Shown in pieces: positions 52,115-61,724 of a stretch of 64,000 nucleotides of DNA. The notes under the pieces were generated by a model. That model was given only the letters and a program-made list of their open reading frames with translations, searched no databases and had not been told where the DNA came from. The stretch comes from Actinomadura sp. DC4 (GTDB lineage: Bacteria > Actinomycetota > Actinomycetes > Streptosporangiales > Streptosporangiaceae). The position numbers and the translations under genes are program-made. Position 1 is the first letter of the stretch; the number at the start of each line of letters is the position of its first letter. The stretch spans positions 186,001-250,000 of the forward strand of contig NZ_JAUEQY010000010.1 of NCBI RefSeq assembly GCF_030406325.1, in the 5' to 3' direction.

Positions 52115-53376
52115 TGTCCACTTATCTCGCCGGCAACACGCCCTGGCCGCTGAGCGTCCCGGTCACCCCGGAGGGCCGCCGGCTGCTCGATCTGGTCGCC
52201 GGGCAGCTGCCGGAGATCGCGGCCTCCGCCGCCGACAACGACCGCGACGGGACCTTTCCCTACGCCACGTTCGAGCGCTTCCGTGACAGCGGAGTGATGG
52301 GCGCGACGGTCCCCGCCGAGCTCGGGGGCCTCGGCGTCAGCCGCCTCTACGACGTCGCCGCCGCGCTGCTCGCCGTCTCGACCGCCGACGCCTCCACGGC
52401 ACTGGCGCTCCACATGCAGTTCAGCCGCGGCCTGACCCTCACTTACGAATGGCGGCACGCCGAACCCGGCGCCCAGGTCCTCGCCGAGGGGCTCATGCGG
52501 GAGATGGGCGCGGGCAAGGCCGCGGTCTGCGGGGCGGCCAAGGACCACCCGTCCTCCACGACCACGCTCGTCCCCGACGGCACCGGCGACTGGATCCTGT
52601 CGGGCCGCAAGACGCTCGTCAGTATGGCCCCGATCGGGACGCACTTCGTCGCGCACGCCTCCGCGCTCACCGGGGCGCGGACACCGCGGCTCGCGGCCCC
52701 GATCGTGCCGCGCGACACCCCCGGCGTCACCGTGCTGGACAACTGGCAGGGGCTCGGCATGCGCGCCTCGGGCACCGTCGACGTCATCTTCGACGAGTGT
52801 CACGTGCCCGACCGCAACGTCTTCGTCCGCGATCCCGTCGGCGCGCGCAACGACGCCGTCCTCGCCGGTCAGACCGTGAGCTCCATCACCATGCTCGGCA
52901 TCTACCTGGGCATCGCCCAGGCCGCGCGTGACTCCACCGTCGAGACGCTCAGGGGAAAGTCCGGCGAGCCGCCGGCCGGCGCCCGAACGCTCATCTCCCA
53001 CATCGACGCCAACCTCTACACGCTGCACGCCACCGTCGCCGCCGCGCTCACCAACGCCGACACCTACTCGGCCGACCTGTCCGGCGACATGGACGAGCGC
53101 GGCCGGCGGATGATGCTGCCCTACCAGTACGCCAAGCTCACGATCAACGAGCTGGCGCCGGCCATCGTCAACGACTGCCTCGCCGTCACCGGCAGCCGGG
53201 CGTACGCCACCACCCACGACCTGTCCCGCCTCTACCGCGACGTACGGGCCGGGACCTTCATGCAGCCCTACACCTACAGCGACGCCGTCAACTTCCTCAG
53301 CGCGCAGACGCTCGGCCTCGACCAGGACAACAACTACATGAGCGTCCGAGCCGCGAAGTCCGCCCCGACGACCTGA
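52114..53376 (+). CDS. Acyl-CoA dehydrogenase-fold flavin enzyme, candidate amino-sugar nitrososynthase
   Basis: 420 aa from ATG 52114, overlapping the ketoreductase stop. Motifs: VPAELGGLGVSRLYDVAAALLAVSTADASTALALHMQFS, WILSGRKTLVSMAPIGTHFVAHA, LDNWQGLGMRASGT and a C-terminal helical bundle (MQPYTYSDAVNFLSAQTLGLD). It differs from the two paralogues at 45478 and 49417. Its setting between a 4-ketoreductase and a MycE-like methyltransferase matches the KijD3/RubN8/DnmZ/ORF36 group, which oxidise the 3-amino group of dTDP-3-amino-3-C-methyl sugars to nitroso or nitro. Function is inferred from fold and context. Confidence 0.75.
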   Translation: MSTYLAGNTPWPLSVPVTPEGRRLLDLVAGQLPEIAASAADNDRDGTFPYATFERFRDSGVMGATVPAELGGLGVSRLYDVAAALLAVSTADASTALALHMQFSRGLTLTYEWRHAEPGAQVLAEGLMREMGAGKAAVCGAAKDHPSSTTTLVPDGTGDWILSGRKTLVSMAPIGTHFVAHASALTGARTPRLAAPIVPRDTPGVTVLDNWQGLGMRASGTVDVIFDECHVPDRNVFVRDPVGARNDAVLAGQTVSSITMLGIYLGIAQAARDSTVETLRGKSGEPPAGARTLISHIDANLYTLHATVAAALTNADTYSADLSGDMDERGRRMMLPYQYAKLTINELAPAIVNDCLAVTGSRAYATTHDLSRLYRDVRAGTFMQPYTYSDAVNFLSAQTLGLDQDNNYMSVRAAKSAPTT

Positions 53377-53395
53377 CCTCAAGGAGGGCACATTC

Positions 53396-54568
53396 GTGAG
53401 TGCCGGCATCGACACGACGAGCATTCTCGAGGCACTGATCCCCGCCGTGCCGGGCGCGCTTCCGGACAGGGTGCGCGAGATCGGCCTCCCTCTGACCGCG
53501 GCGGCGCTCGTCGACGAGCTCGTCCACCGCTGTGACCCGCCCGCGCGGAGCGGCGGCGTCGACATCCACCTGCGGGTCACCTCCGGCCCGGAGTCCGCCG
53601 ACTACGTCGTGGCGTTCGGCGATGAGACGGTCGCGGCCGAGCCCGGCGTCCCCGAGGAGCCGTGGGCGCGGGTGGAGTTCACCGCGGAGAACCTCGCCAA
53701 GGCGCTGTTCGGCCGTCCCGGTCCGATCAACACCGGCGCCTGGCGGCACGAGGCGCTGCAGCTCATCGGCCCGGACACCCCGCCCGGGGAGATCCCGGAG
53801 CTGCTGAAGGTGCAGGAGGGCGCGATGCGCGCGAACGACGCGCTGCTCGCCGCCTGCAGCCCGCACCGGCCGAGCCTGAACGAGCTCGCGAGCCGCTTCG
53901 GGACCGACAAGTGGGGCTCGGTGCACTGGTACACCCCGTACTACGAGCGCCACTTCTCCGCGTTCGCGGACGAGGAGGTACGGGTGCTGGAGATCGGCAT
54001 CGGCGGCTACCACGACCTGGAGTCGGGCGGCTCCTCGCTGCGGATGTGGCAGCGGTTCTTCCGCCGCGGGATCGTCCACGGCCTGGACGTGTACGAGAAG
54101 CGCCTCGACACCCCGCGGGTCCGTACGATCCAGGGCGACCAGTCGGACCGGGACTTCCTGCGGAGGATGAGCGAGGAGCACGGGCCGTTCGACATCGTCG
54201 TGGACGACGGCAGCCACTTCAACCGGGACGTGCTCGCGTCCTTCGACGCGCTGTTCCCGCTGCTGAAGGAGGGCGGTATCTACGCGATCGAGGACCTGCA
54301 GACCGCGTACTGGCCGAGCTGGGGCGGGGACGATCGGGACACGGCCGCGCCCACGACCTCGATCGGGTTCTTGAAGAAGCTCATCGACGGGCTGTACCAC
54401 CGGGAGTACGAGGCCGGAAAGCCGTCCTACCTGGACGAGAACGTCATGGGGCTGTACTTCTACCACAACCTCGCGTTCGTGCTGAAGGGCGCGAACAACG
54501 AGTGCGGCGCGCCGGCCGTGGTGCGCGAGACGCCTCCGGACTACATCCCCGGCGGCGAGGAGGAATAG
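53396..54568 (+). CDS. MycE/TylE-like sugar O-methyltransferase
   Basis: 390 aa from GTG 53396, preceded by AAGGAGGG. The N-terminal ~150 residues form the auxiliary domain of the MycE group. The C-terminal SAM domain has LNELASRFGTDKWGS, VRVLEIGIGGYHD and IVVDDGSHFN (metal-binding acidic pair). MycE-type enzymes methylate hydroxyls of glycosyl groups in a metal-dependent way. It probably methylates the nitro or amino sugar (4-O-methyl as in evernitrose or rubranitrose) or another attached sugar. Confidence 0.87.
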   Translation: MSAGIDTTSILEALIPAVPGALPDRVREIGLPLTAAALVDELVHRCDPPARSGGVDIHLRVTSGPESADYVVAFGDETVAAEPGVPEEPWARVEFTAENLAKALFGRPGPINTGAWRHEALQLIGPDTPPGEIPELLKVQEGAMRANDALLAACSPHRPSLNELASRFGTDKWGSVHWYTPYYERHFSAFADEEVRVLEIGIGGYHDLESGGSSLRMWQRFFRRGIVHGLDVYEKRLDTPRVRTIQGDQSDRDFLRRMSEEHGPFDIVVDDGSHFNRDVLASFDALFPLLKEGGIYAIEDLQTAYWPSWGGDDRDTAAPTTSIGFLKKLIDGLYHREYEAGKPSYLDENVMGLYFYHNLAFVLKGANNECGAPAVVRETPPDYIPGGEEE

Positions 54569-54570
54569 CG

Positions 54571-54603
54571 CGAGGCCCTGGGGCGCGCCGCCCCAGGGCC
54601 TCG
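54571..54603. terminator. 14-bp perfect hairpin between convergent genes
   Basis: The arms CGAGGCCCTGGGGC and GCCCCAGGGCCTCG flank a 5-nt loop directly after the methyltransferase stop and before the convergent RibD-like gene stop at 54641. Confidence 0.88.
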
Positions 54604-54640
54604 AATCCTCATGCCCCCGTGTCCGAGGCCCACGAAGGGC

Positions 54641-55183
54641 TCATCGCACGACGCGGAGCTGGATGTTCGTCGCGCTGGGCACCTCGGCGACCCGCATCGT
54701 CTCCAATCGCACGTTGCGGCCGCCCGGGTGGTCGAACAGCCGGATGCCGTCGCCGAGCAGAACCGGCGCGACGGACACGAAGATCTCGTCGAGCTCGCCC
54801 GCCTCGAGGCACTGCCGCGCGATGGACGCGCCGAGGACGCCGACGTACTTGTCGCCCACGGCGGCCTTGGCCGCGCTGATCGCCGCGCCGAGGTCGTCGA
54901 GGAACGTGACGCCCGGCCCCTGGTCGGCCGGGACGTGGTGGGTCACCACGAACTGCGGGCCGTCCCAGCCACCGCCGTACGGCTCACCCTGGTGCTCGGT
55001 GCCCTTGTACGGGTCGTCACCACCGAAGGTGTTGTTGCCGACGAGCAGCGCGCCGGTCTGCTCCATGATCTCGTCCACCGTCGGGTTGGGGCCCAGGTGG
55101 TCCGCCAGCCAGGACATATCTCCGTCTGGGCCGGCGATGAAGCCGTCCAGCGACATGGTGCACTGATATTGCAGCTTGGCCAT
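54641..55183 (-). CDS. Dihydrofolate reductase-family (RibD C-terminal-like) protein
   Basis: 180 aa. Family marks: QCTMSLDGFIAGPDGDMSWL, LLVGNNTFGGDDPY, FVVTHHVP, VGVLGASIARQCLEAGELDEI and LLGDGIRLF. It is an NADPH-type reductase fold of unknown substrate. It follows the ECF sigma gene by 62 bp, an arrangement often seen in actinomycetes. It looks like an unrelated pair that sits between the two parts of the sugar genes. Confidence 0.87.
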   Translation of the reverse strand: MAKLQYQCTMSLDGFIAGPDGDMSWLADHLGPNPTVDEIMEQTGALLVGNNTFGGDDPYKGTEHQGEPYGGGWDGPQFVVTHHVPADQGPGVTFLDDLGAAISAAKAAVGDKYVGVLGASIARQCLEAGELDEIFVSVAPVLLGDGIRLFDHPGGRNVRLETMRVAEVPSATNIQLRVVR

Positions 55184-55245
55184 GGCCTACCTCCGTTGCG
55201 AGTCGTTCGGCTGCCTCCTGTTGAGACGGCGAGCCGCGGCAAAAC

Positions 55246-56313
55246 TCATCGGTGGGCGGATGGCAACGTCAGGGGCAGGTCGAACGCGGGGAACAGCTCC
55301 GGCTCGTGGAAGGCGGTGGCGTCCACGATGTGCTCGCCCTCGATGCGCATCACCGAGATCGCGAAGGCGCGGTAGGCGGACTCGCCGGGACGGCGTACGT
55401 AGGTCGCCACCGAGGGCTGCCGGTTGGCGCCGGTCTCCACCATGCGGAACTCGCCGACGTAGTCCGGCGAGCGGGGGTTCCAGCTCTCGGCGAGCGCCGC
55501 GACGACCGCGTCGCGGCCCTGGAACCACACCGGGAAGGGCGGCATCATCGAGCGGACCTCCTCGGCCAGGAGGCCGGCCACGGCGGTGAGGTCGGCGCGC
55601 TCGACCGCGGCCATGTAGCGCCGCAGCACCGCGCGCTCCTGCTCGGTCGGCTCCTCCGCCGGCGCCCACTCCATGCGGCGTTCGGGCAGGTGCTCGCGCA
55701 GCGTCGCCCGTGCCCGCTGCGACGCGCTGTTCACCGAGGCGACGCTGCCCTCCAGCAGCTCGGCGGTCTGCTTCGCCGGCCAGCCGAGCACGTCGCGCAG
55801 GATCAGCACGGCCCGCTGGCGCGGCGGCAGGTGCTGGATCGCGGCCAGGAACGCCAGCTCGATCGTCTCCCGTGCCACCACCACGGCGTCCGGCTCGGCC
55901 TCGGCCGACTCGGCCGGCTCCCAGAGGCGGTCGGGGAACGGCTGCAGCCATGCGACGTCTCCGCGGGGCGGCCGCGCGGTGGTCGAGTCGGCCGGTGGCG
56001 CGACGCTGTGCGGGAGGACGCGGTGCGCCCGGCCGTCGAGGGCGTCGAGGCAGGCGTTGGTCGCGATGCGGTAGAGCCAGGCGCGCAGCGTGGAGCGGCC
56101 CTCGAAGCCCGCGATGTTCTTCCAGGCGCGCAGGAACGTCTCCTGCACCAGGTCCTCCGACTCGTCGAACGAGCCGAGCATCCGGTAGCAGTGCACCCGC
56201 AACTCTGCGCGGTGATGCTCGACGAGCTCCGCGAACGCGGACTCGTCGCCCGCTCGGGCCGCGGCTACGAGGACATCATCAACCGCGCTCAAGAGCCGCC
56301 TCCGCTTGCGCAT
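55246..56313 (-). CDS. ECF sigma factor with C-terminal SnoaL domain (SigG/SigJ-like)
   Basis: 355 aa. Sigma2 region at about residues 15-80 (ARAGDESAFAELVEHHRAELRVHCYRMLG, then DLVQETFLRAWKN), sigma4 at about 160-215 (AAIQHLPPRQRAVLILRDVLG, then AELLEGSVASVNSASQRAR), and a SnoaL_2-like C-terminal domain from about 225. In this group the C-terminal extension modulates sigma activity and no separate anti-sigma factor is needed. Whether it controls the cluster or only the RibD-like gene is open. Confidence 0.9.
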   Translation of the reverse strand: MRKRRRLLSAVDDVLVAAARAGDESAFAELVEHHRAELRVHCYRMLGSFDESEDLVQETFLRAWKNIAGFEGRSTLRAWLYRIATNACLDALDGRAHRVLPHSVAPPADSTTARPPRGDVAWLQPFPDRLWEPAESAEAEPDAVVVARETIELAFLAAIQHLPPRQRAVLILRDVLGWPAKQTAELLEGSVASVNSASQRARATLREHLPERRMEWAPAEEPTEQERAVLRRYMAAVERADLTAVAGLLAEEVRSMMPPFPVWFQGRDAVVAALAESWNPRSPDYVGEFRMVETGANRQPSVATYVRRPGESAYRAFAISVMRIEGEHIVDATAFHEPELFPAFDLPLTLPSAHR

Positions 56314-56511
56314 CGACCATCAGGTCCTGCCAGGAATGCTACGACAGACCGGGTCGCCTGGGCAGCGCCGTGACCGCCCCGGTCCGGTAACGCATTTCAG
56401 CGGATGCCTCGTACGGCGGCGGATGTGACGATCTGCTCGTGGGATATGTCCGAATCCCCATGACATTCCCCCCACGCCGTACTGCTGCGGCCGAGAAGGA
56501 AAGGCGGTCCG

Positions 56512-57897
56512 ATGACGGTCCACACGCTGCTGAAGCCCCGCCACGACGGCGCGTTACCCGGGCGGGTCTCCGCCTCGGCCGCCGCGGTCGACGAGGGCGC
56601 CGGCACGCTCACCGAGGACTTCGCCGGCTGGCTCGCCGAGCAGGGCCGCGCGGCGCGGTTCCGGGTGGACCGCATCCCGTTCGCCGAGCTCGACGGCTGG
56701 TCGTTCGACTCCGAGACGGGCAACCTCGCCCACCGCAGCGGCCGGTTCTTCACCGTCGAGGGCCTGGACGTCGTCGCCGACGGGCCGCGGCCGCGCGCCT
56801 GGCAGCAGCCGATCATGGTGCAGCCGGAGGTCGCCATCCTCGGCGTCGTGGCCAAGGAGTTCGACGGCGTGCTGCATTTCCTCATGCAGGCGAAAATGGA
56901 GCCCGGAAATCCGGGTCTGATCCAGATATCGCCGACCGTACAGGCCACGCCCAGCAATTACACCCGGGTGCACAAAGGCGCCGACGTCAACTACATCGAC
57001 TATTTCATCGAGCCCGGCCGCGGCCGGATCCTCGTCGACGTGCTGCAGTCCGAGGTGGGTTCCCGGTTCCACCACAAGGCCAACCGCAACATGATCGTCG
57101 AGGTCACCGGGGACGTGCCGCTGCGGGACCAGTTCTGCTGGCTCACGGCCGGCCAGATCGGCGCGTTCCTGCGGCGCGACAACGTCATGAACATGGACAG
57201 CCGGTCCATCTTCTCCTGCGTCCCGATGGCGAGCCCGTGGGCGCACGCGCTCCACTCGGACACGGACCTGCTGTCCTGGTTCACCGGCGTACGGTCCCGG
57301 CGGCACGTCCGCGCCACCCGCATCCCGCTGGCCAAGGTCTCGGACTGGGCGCGCGGCGAATGGTCGATCGAGCACGCCGACGAGCGCTACTTCCGCATCG
57401 CTGCGGTGGAGGTGGAGGCCGGAAACCGCGAGGTCACCCACTGGTCGCAGCCGCTCTGCGAGCCGATCGGGCTCGGCGTCAGCGCGTTCGTCGCGTGCCG
57501 GTTCGAGGGGGTCCCGCACCTGCTGGCGCACGCCCGCCCGGAGGCGGGCTTCCTGGACACCGTGGAGTTCGGGCCGACCGTGCAGTACACGCCGGAGGAG
57601 TACGCCGGCCTGCCCGACACCTCCCGCCCGCTCTTCGCCGACCTGGTGCGCGACGCGCCGCCGTCGCGTATCCGCTACGACGCGGTGCTCGCGGAGGAGG
57701 GCGGGCGGCTCCTCAACGCGGAGAGCCGCTACCGGATCGTCGAGATCGACGAGACCGAGGTGCCCTCGCCGCCGCCCCCGGACTACCAGTGGGTCACGCC
57801 CGGCCAGCTGTCCTCGCTCGTCCGGCACGGCCACTACGTCAACGTCCAGGCCCGCAGCCTGCTCGCGGCCTTCACCACCGGGGCCGTGGACTTCTGA
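56512..57897 (+). CDS. NDP-hexose 2,3-dehydratase (EvaA/TylCVI-like)
   Basis: 461 aa. Internal duplication typical of the family: two halves each have a WS/DS...R...G.F..V.G block ([21 protein letters not shown] and [19 protein letters not shown]) and a WxQP block ([16 protein letters not shown] and [18 protein letters not shown]). It removes the 2-hydroxyl of dTDP-4-keto-6-deoxyglucose to give the 3,4-diketo intermediate of 2,3,6-trideoxy sugars. It heads a plus-strand operon running to 62693. It carries a TTA codon at codon 15. Confidence 0.93.
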   Translation: MTVHTLLKPRHDGALPGRVSASAAAVDEGAGTLTEDFAGWLAEQGRAARFRVDRIPFAELDGWSFDSETGNLAHRSGRFFTVEGLDVVADGPRPRAWQQPIMVQPEVAILGVVAKEFDGVLHFLMQAKMEPGNPGLIQISPTVQATPSNYTRVHKGADVNYIDYFIEPGRGRILVDVLQSEVGSRFHHKANRNMIVEVTGDVPLRDQFCWLTAGQIGAFLRRDNVMNMDSRSIFSCVPMASPWAHALHSDTDLLSWFTGVRSRRHVRATRIPLAKVSDWARGEWSIEHADERYFRIAAVEVEAGNREVTHWSQPLCEPIGLGVSAFVACRFEGVPHLLAHARPEAGFLDTVEFGPTVQYTPEEYAGLPDTSRPLFADLVRDAPPSRIRYDAVLAEEGGRLLNAESRYRIVEIDETEVPSPPPPDYQWVTPGQLSSLVRHGHYVNVQARSLLAAFTTGAVDF

Positions 57898-57940
57898 CCT
57901 GAAACGCCACATTCACTTGGTGCCGCATTGGAGGTCGTAC

Positions 57941-59062
57941 GTGCCTACTCGCGTATGGGACTATCTGCCAGAGTACGAAAAGGAACGCGCCGACATCCTC
58001 GACGCGGTCGAGACGGTCATGGAGTCCGGGCAGCTCATTCTCGGCAAGAGCGTGCGCGGTTTCGAGGAGGAGTTCGCGGCCTATCACGGGCTGCCCCACT
58101 GCACCGGCGTCGACAACGGCACCAACGCGGTGAAGCTCGCCCTCCAGGCCCTCGGGGTCGGCCCCGGCGACGAAGTGATCACCGTCTCGAACACCGCGGC
58201 GCCGACCGTGCTCGCCATCGACGGCTGCGGCGCGACGCCGGTGTTCGTGGACGTCCGCGAGGAAGACTTCCTGATGGACACCGGCCAGGTGGCGGCCGCG
58301 ATCACCGGGCGCACCAAGGCCATCGTCCCGGTGCACCTGTTCGGCCAGTGCGTCGACATGGCGCCGATCAAGCGCCTCGCCGCCGAGCACGGCCTGGTCG
58401 TCATGGAGGACTGCGCCCAGGCGCACGGCGCGCGCCACCACGGCGAACTGGCCGGGACCATGGCCGACGCGGGCGCCTTCTCCTTCTATCCCACGAAGGT
58501 GCTCGGAGCGTACGGCGACGCCGGCGCGGTCATCACCCGCGACGAGACGACGCAGGAGAACCTCCAGCGGCTGCACTACTACGGCATGGAGAAGGTCTAC
58601 TACGTCGTGCGGACCCCCGGGCACAACGCCCGGCTCGACGAGTTACACGCCGAGATCCTGCGCCGTAAGCTGGGCCGGCTCGACGAGTACATCGCCGGCC
58701 GCCGCGCGGTGGCCGAGCACTACGTGGACGGCCTCGGCGACCTGGCCGGCTCCCACGGCCTCCTCCTGCCGCGCACCGCCCCGGGCAACGAGCACGTGTA
58801 CTACATCTACGTCGTCCGCCACCCGCAGCGGGACGCGATCCTCGAGCGGCTCAAGGACTTCGACATCCACCTGAACATCAGCTACCCGTGGCCGGTGCAC
58901 ACGATGACCGGCTTCCAGCACCTGGGGCTCGGGAAGGGCACGCTGCCCGTCACCGAGCGGCTCGCCGACGAGATCTTCTCGCTGCCGATGTACCCCTCGC
59001 TGCCGCGGGAGCTGCAGGACCACGTCATCAGCTCCGTACGCAAGGTAGTGACGTCCCTCTGA
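57941..59062 (+). CDS. DegT/DnrJ/EryC1 sugar aminotransferase
   Basis: 373 aa from GTG 57941, chosen for CATTGGAGG 8 bp upstream. PLP motifs: [35 protein letters not shown] (Schiff-base Lys186) and [11 protein letters not shown]. It transfers an amino group to a keto-sugar nucleotide: C-3 in an EvaB-like role, or C-4 of a pentose in a madurosamine-like role. Both pathways are plausible given the neighbouring genes. It has a TTA codon at codon 235. Confidence 0.92.
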   Translation: MPTRVWDYLPEYEKERADILDAVETVMESGQLILGKSVRGFEEEFAAYHGLPHCTGVDNGTNAVKLALQALGVGPGDEVITVSNTAAPTVLAIDGCGATPVFVDVREEDFLMDTGQVAAAITGRTKAIVPVHLFGQCVDMAPIKRLAAEHGLVVMEDCAQAHGARHHGELAGTMADAGAFSFYPTKVLGAYGDAGAVITRDETTQENLQRLHYYGMEKVYYVVRTPGHNARLDELHAEILRRKLGRLDEYIAGRRAVAEHYVDGLGDLAGSHGLLLPRTAPGNEHVYYIYVVRHPQRDAILERLKDFDIHLNISYPWPVHTMTGFQHLGLGKGTLPVTERLADEIFSLPMYPSLPRELQDHVISSVRKVVTSL

Positions 59063-59089
59063 CCGGCCGTCCCGACTAGGAGAATCGCT

Positions 59090-60340
59090 GTGACTGATCG
59101 AGTTGGCCCCGCGCAGGAGGAAAAGGGCCGGTGCCGGGTGTGCGGCGGCGCCGTACACGAGTTCCTGGACCTCGGCCGGAACCCGCTGTCCGACAACTTC
59201 CTGACCGCCGAGAACCTCGGTGATGAGTTCTTCTTCCGGCTCTCCGTCGGATTCTGTGAGTCGTGCACGATGGTGCAGCTCGGCGAGGTGCCGCCGAGGG
59301 AGCGGATGTTCCACGACGACTACCCGTACTACTCCTCCGGCTCCTCGGTGATGCGCAAGCACTTCGAGCAGACCGCACGGGAGTTCCTGGAGACCGAGGC
59401 CACCGGGGACGACCCCTTCATCGTCGAGATCGGCTGCAACGACGGGGTCCTGCTCAAGACCGTCCACGACGCGGGCGTACGGCACCTCGGCTTCGAGCCC
59501 TCCGGCAAGGTCGCCGAGGTGGCGCGGGGCAAGGGCGTACGGGTGACGGGGGACTTCTTCGAGGAGGCCACCGCCGTGGCCGTCCGCGCGGCCGACGGCC
59601 CGGCCGACGTCATCTTCGCGGCCAACACGATCTGCCACATCCCGTACATGGGCTCCATCCTCAAGGGGGTGGACGCGCTGCTCGGGCCCGGTGGCGTCTT
59701 CGTGTTCGAGGACCCGTACCTCGGTGAGATCGTCTCCAAGACCTCCTTCGACCAGATCTACGACGAGCACTGCTTCCTGTTCTCCGCACACTCGGTGGCG
59801 GAGATGGCGCGGCGGCACGGGTTCGCGCTGGTCGACGTCAGGCGGCTGGAGGTGCACGGGGGCGAGATCCGGTACACGCTCGCGCGGGCCGGCGAACGCG
59901 AGCCCACCGCGGACGTGGCGGCGCTGCTCGCCGAGGAGGACGAGCGCGGTCTCACCGACCCGGCGACGCTGAAGGGCTTCGCCGCGAAGGTCGTCGAGAT
60001 CAAGGACACCCTGGTCACGCTGCTGCGCCGGCTGAAGGACGAGGGCCGTACGGTCGTCGCCTACGGCGCGACGGCCAAGAGCGCCACCGTGACGAACTTC
60101 TGCGGCATCGGCCCCGACCTGGTCTCCTTCGTCTGCGACACGACGCCGGCCAAACAGGACCGGCTCTCGCCGGGCGCGCACATCCCCGTACGTCCCGCCT
60201 CGGCGTTCTCCGACCCGTACCCGGATTACGCGCTGCTGTTCGCCTGGAACCACGCCGAGGAGATCATGGCGAAGGAGCAGGACTTCCGCCGGTCCGGCGG
60301 GCGCTGGATCCTCTACGTGCCGAAAGTCCGCGTGGTCTGA
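59090..60340 (+). CDS. NDP-sugar C-methyltransferase (EvaC/TylCIII-like)
   Basis: 416 aa from GTG 59090, following TAGGAGAA. N-terminal zinc site CRVCGG and FCESC, then the SAM domain FIVEIGCNDGVLL with FAANTICHIPYM, and the C-terminal Methyltransf_14 domain with VVAYGATAKSATVTNFCGI. This three-domain layout is diagnostic of C-3 methyltransferases that make vancosamine-, mycarose- or kijanose-type branched sugars from the 4-keto intermediate. It implies a branched sugar in the product. Confidence 0.94.
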   Translation: MTDRVGPAQEEKGRCRVCGGAVHEFLDLGRNPLSDNFLTAENLGDEFFFRLSVGFCESCTMVQLGEVPPRERMFHDDYPYYSSGSSVMRKHFEQTAREFLETEATGDDPFIVEIGCNDGVLLKTVHDAGVRHLGFEPSGKVAEVARGKGVRVTGDFFEEATAVAVRAADGPADVIFAANTICHIPYMGSILKGVDALLGPGGVFVFEDPYLGEIVSKTSFDQIYDEHCFLFSAHSVAEMARRHGFALVDVRRLEVHGGEIRYTLARAGEREPTADVAALLAEEDERGLTDPATLKGFAAKVVEIKDTLVTLLRRLKDEGRTVVAYGATAKSATVTNFCGIGPDLVSFVCDTTPAKQDRLSPGAHIPVRPASAFSDPYPDYALLFAWNHAEEIMAKEQDFRRSGGRWILYVPKVRVV

Positions 60341-60369
60341 GTCAGAAAACCACCACAGAGGGAACCTGC

Positions 60370-61722
60370 ATGAAATTCTTATTGGACGGCGGAAAACCGA
60401 GCGTTGCCGTCGTGGGCTTCGGCTACGTGGGATCGACGGTGGCCGCGGTGCTGACCGACTGCGGGCTGAGCGTGACCGGAATCGACACCGACGAGCGCCT
60501 GATCCAGGAGATGCAGACCGACTACTGCCGGTTCAACGAGCCGGGGCTCGCGGAGATGCTGCGCGACGCGCGCCGGGACGGGCGACTCGAGCTCACCACC
60601 CGGTACGAGGCGACGCGGCAGGCCGACGTCATCATCATCACGGTCGGCACGCCCGTGGACGCGAACCGGTCGCTCGTGACGCGCTACCTGGAGTCGGTCT
60701 GCGACTCGCTGGCCCCGCTGCTCCGGCAGGGTCAGCTGATCATCCTCAAGAGCACGGTCGCGCCGGGGGCCACGAACGGACTCGTCCGGGAGCTCCTGGA
60801 GAGGGGCGGACTCCGGCAGGGCCGCGACTTCGGGCTGGCCTTCTGCCCCGAGCGTCTCGCCGAGGGTGCGGCGATCAGCCAGTTCCGCGCCCTGCCGATC
60901 GTGGTCGGCGGCTGTGACGACGAGAGCGCCGACGCGGCCCGCAGGTTCTGGACCGGCGCGCTGGGCGTCGACGTGGACGTCTTCGCGCGGCCCGAGGTCG
61001 CCGAGCTGATCAAGCTCGCCGACAACTCCTGGATCGACGCCAACATCGCGCTGGGCAACGAGCTCGCCGCGCTGTGCGGGGCGCTCGGCGTGGACGTGCT
61101 CGACGTGATCTCCGGCGCGAACTCGCTGCCGAAGGGCGACAGCCACGTCAACATCCTGCTGCCCAGCGTCGGGGTCGGCGGCTCCTGCCTGACGAAGGAT
61201 CCGTGGATCCTGTGGAACCTCGCCCAGGAGCACGGCGTGCGCATGCGTCTCGTGGAGACCGCGCGCCAGGTGAACGACACGATGCCCGCCTACACCCACG
61301 GCCTGATCCGCGCCGGCCTGGCCGACCTGGGAAAGGACCCGGCGACGGCGAAGGTGGCCGTGCTCGGGCTCGCGTACAAGAACAACACCAACGACCTGCG
61401 CCACACGCCCGTACGGCCGGTGGTCGAGGCGCTGCGGGCCGACGGTGCCCAGATCTCGATCTACGACCCGCTGATCGCGGCGAACGAGGCGGAGGCGGAG
61501 TTCGGGGTGAAGCCGTCGCCGAGCCTGGAGGACGCGGTCCGCGACTGTGACTGCGTCGCGGTCCTGGCCGGCCACGAGGCCTTCGAGGGGCTCGACTTCA
61601 CCGACCTCGCGCGGCGGGTGTCGATGCCGTGCCTGATCGTCGACGGCCGCGCCTACTACTCCAAGGAGACGATCAGGTCGCTCCAGGAGACCGGCTTCAC
61701 CTACCGAGGCATTGGACGCTGA
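60370..61722 (+). CDS. UDP-glucose/GDP-mannose dehydrogenase family enzyme (CalS8/MdpA1-like role)
   Basis: 450 aa. Rossmann start VAVVGFGYVGSTVAAVLTDCG, TVGTPVD, STVAPGATN, central LIKLADNSW (Lys215) and the catalytic thiol loop GVGGSCLTKD (Cys273). It oxidises a sugar nucleotide C-6 alcohol to the acid in two NAD+-dependent steps, giving for example UDP-glucuronate. With the next gene it could lead to UDP-pentose, as for the calicheamicin aminopentose or madurosamine. Codon 4 is TTA. Confidence 0.92.
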   Translation: MKFLLDGGKPSVAVVGFGYVGSTVAAVLTDCGLSVTGIDTDERLIQEMQTDYCRFNEPGLAEMLRDARRDGRLELTTRYEATRQADVIIITVGTPVDANRSLVTRYLESVCDSLAPLLRQGQLIILKSTVAPGATNGLVRELLERGGLRQGRDFGLAFCPERLAEGAAISQFRALPIVVGGCDDESADAARRFWTGALGVDVDVFARPEVAELIKLADNSWIDANIALGNELAALCGALGVDVLDVISGANSLPKGDSHVNILLPSVGVGGSCLTKDPWILWNLAQEHGVRMRLVETARQVNDTMPAYTHGLIRAGLADLGKDPATAKVAVLGLAYKNNTNDLRHTPVRPVVEALRADGAQISIYDPLIAANEAEAEFGVKPSPSLEDAVRDCDCVAVLAGHEAFEGLDFTDLARRVSMPCLIVDGRAYYSKETIRSLQETGFTYRGIGR

Positions 61723-61724
61723 CG

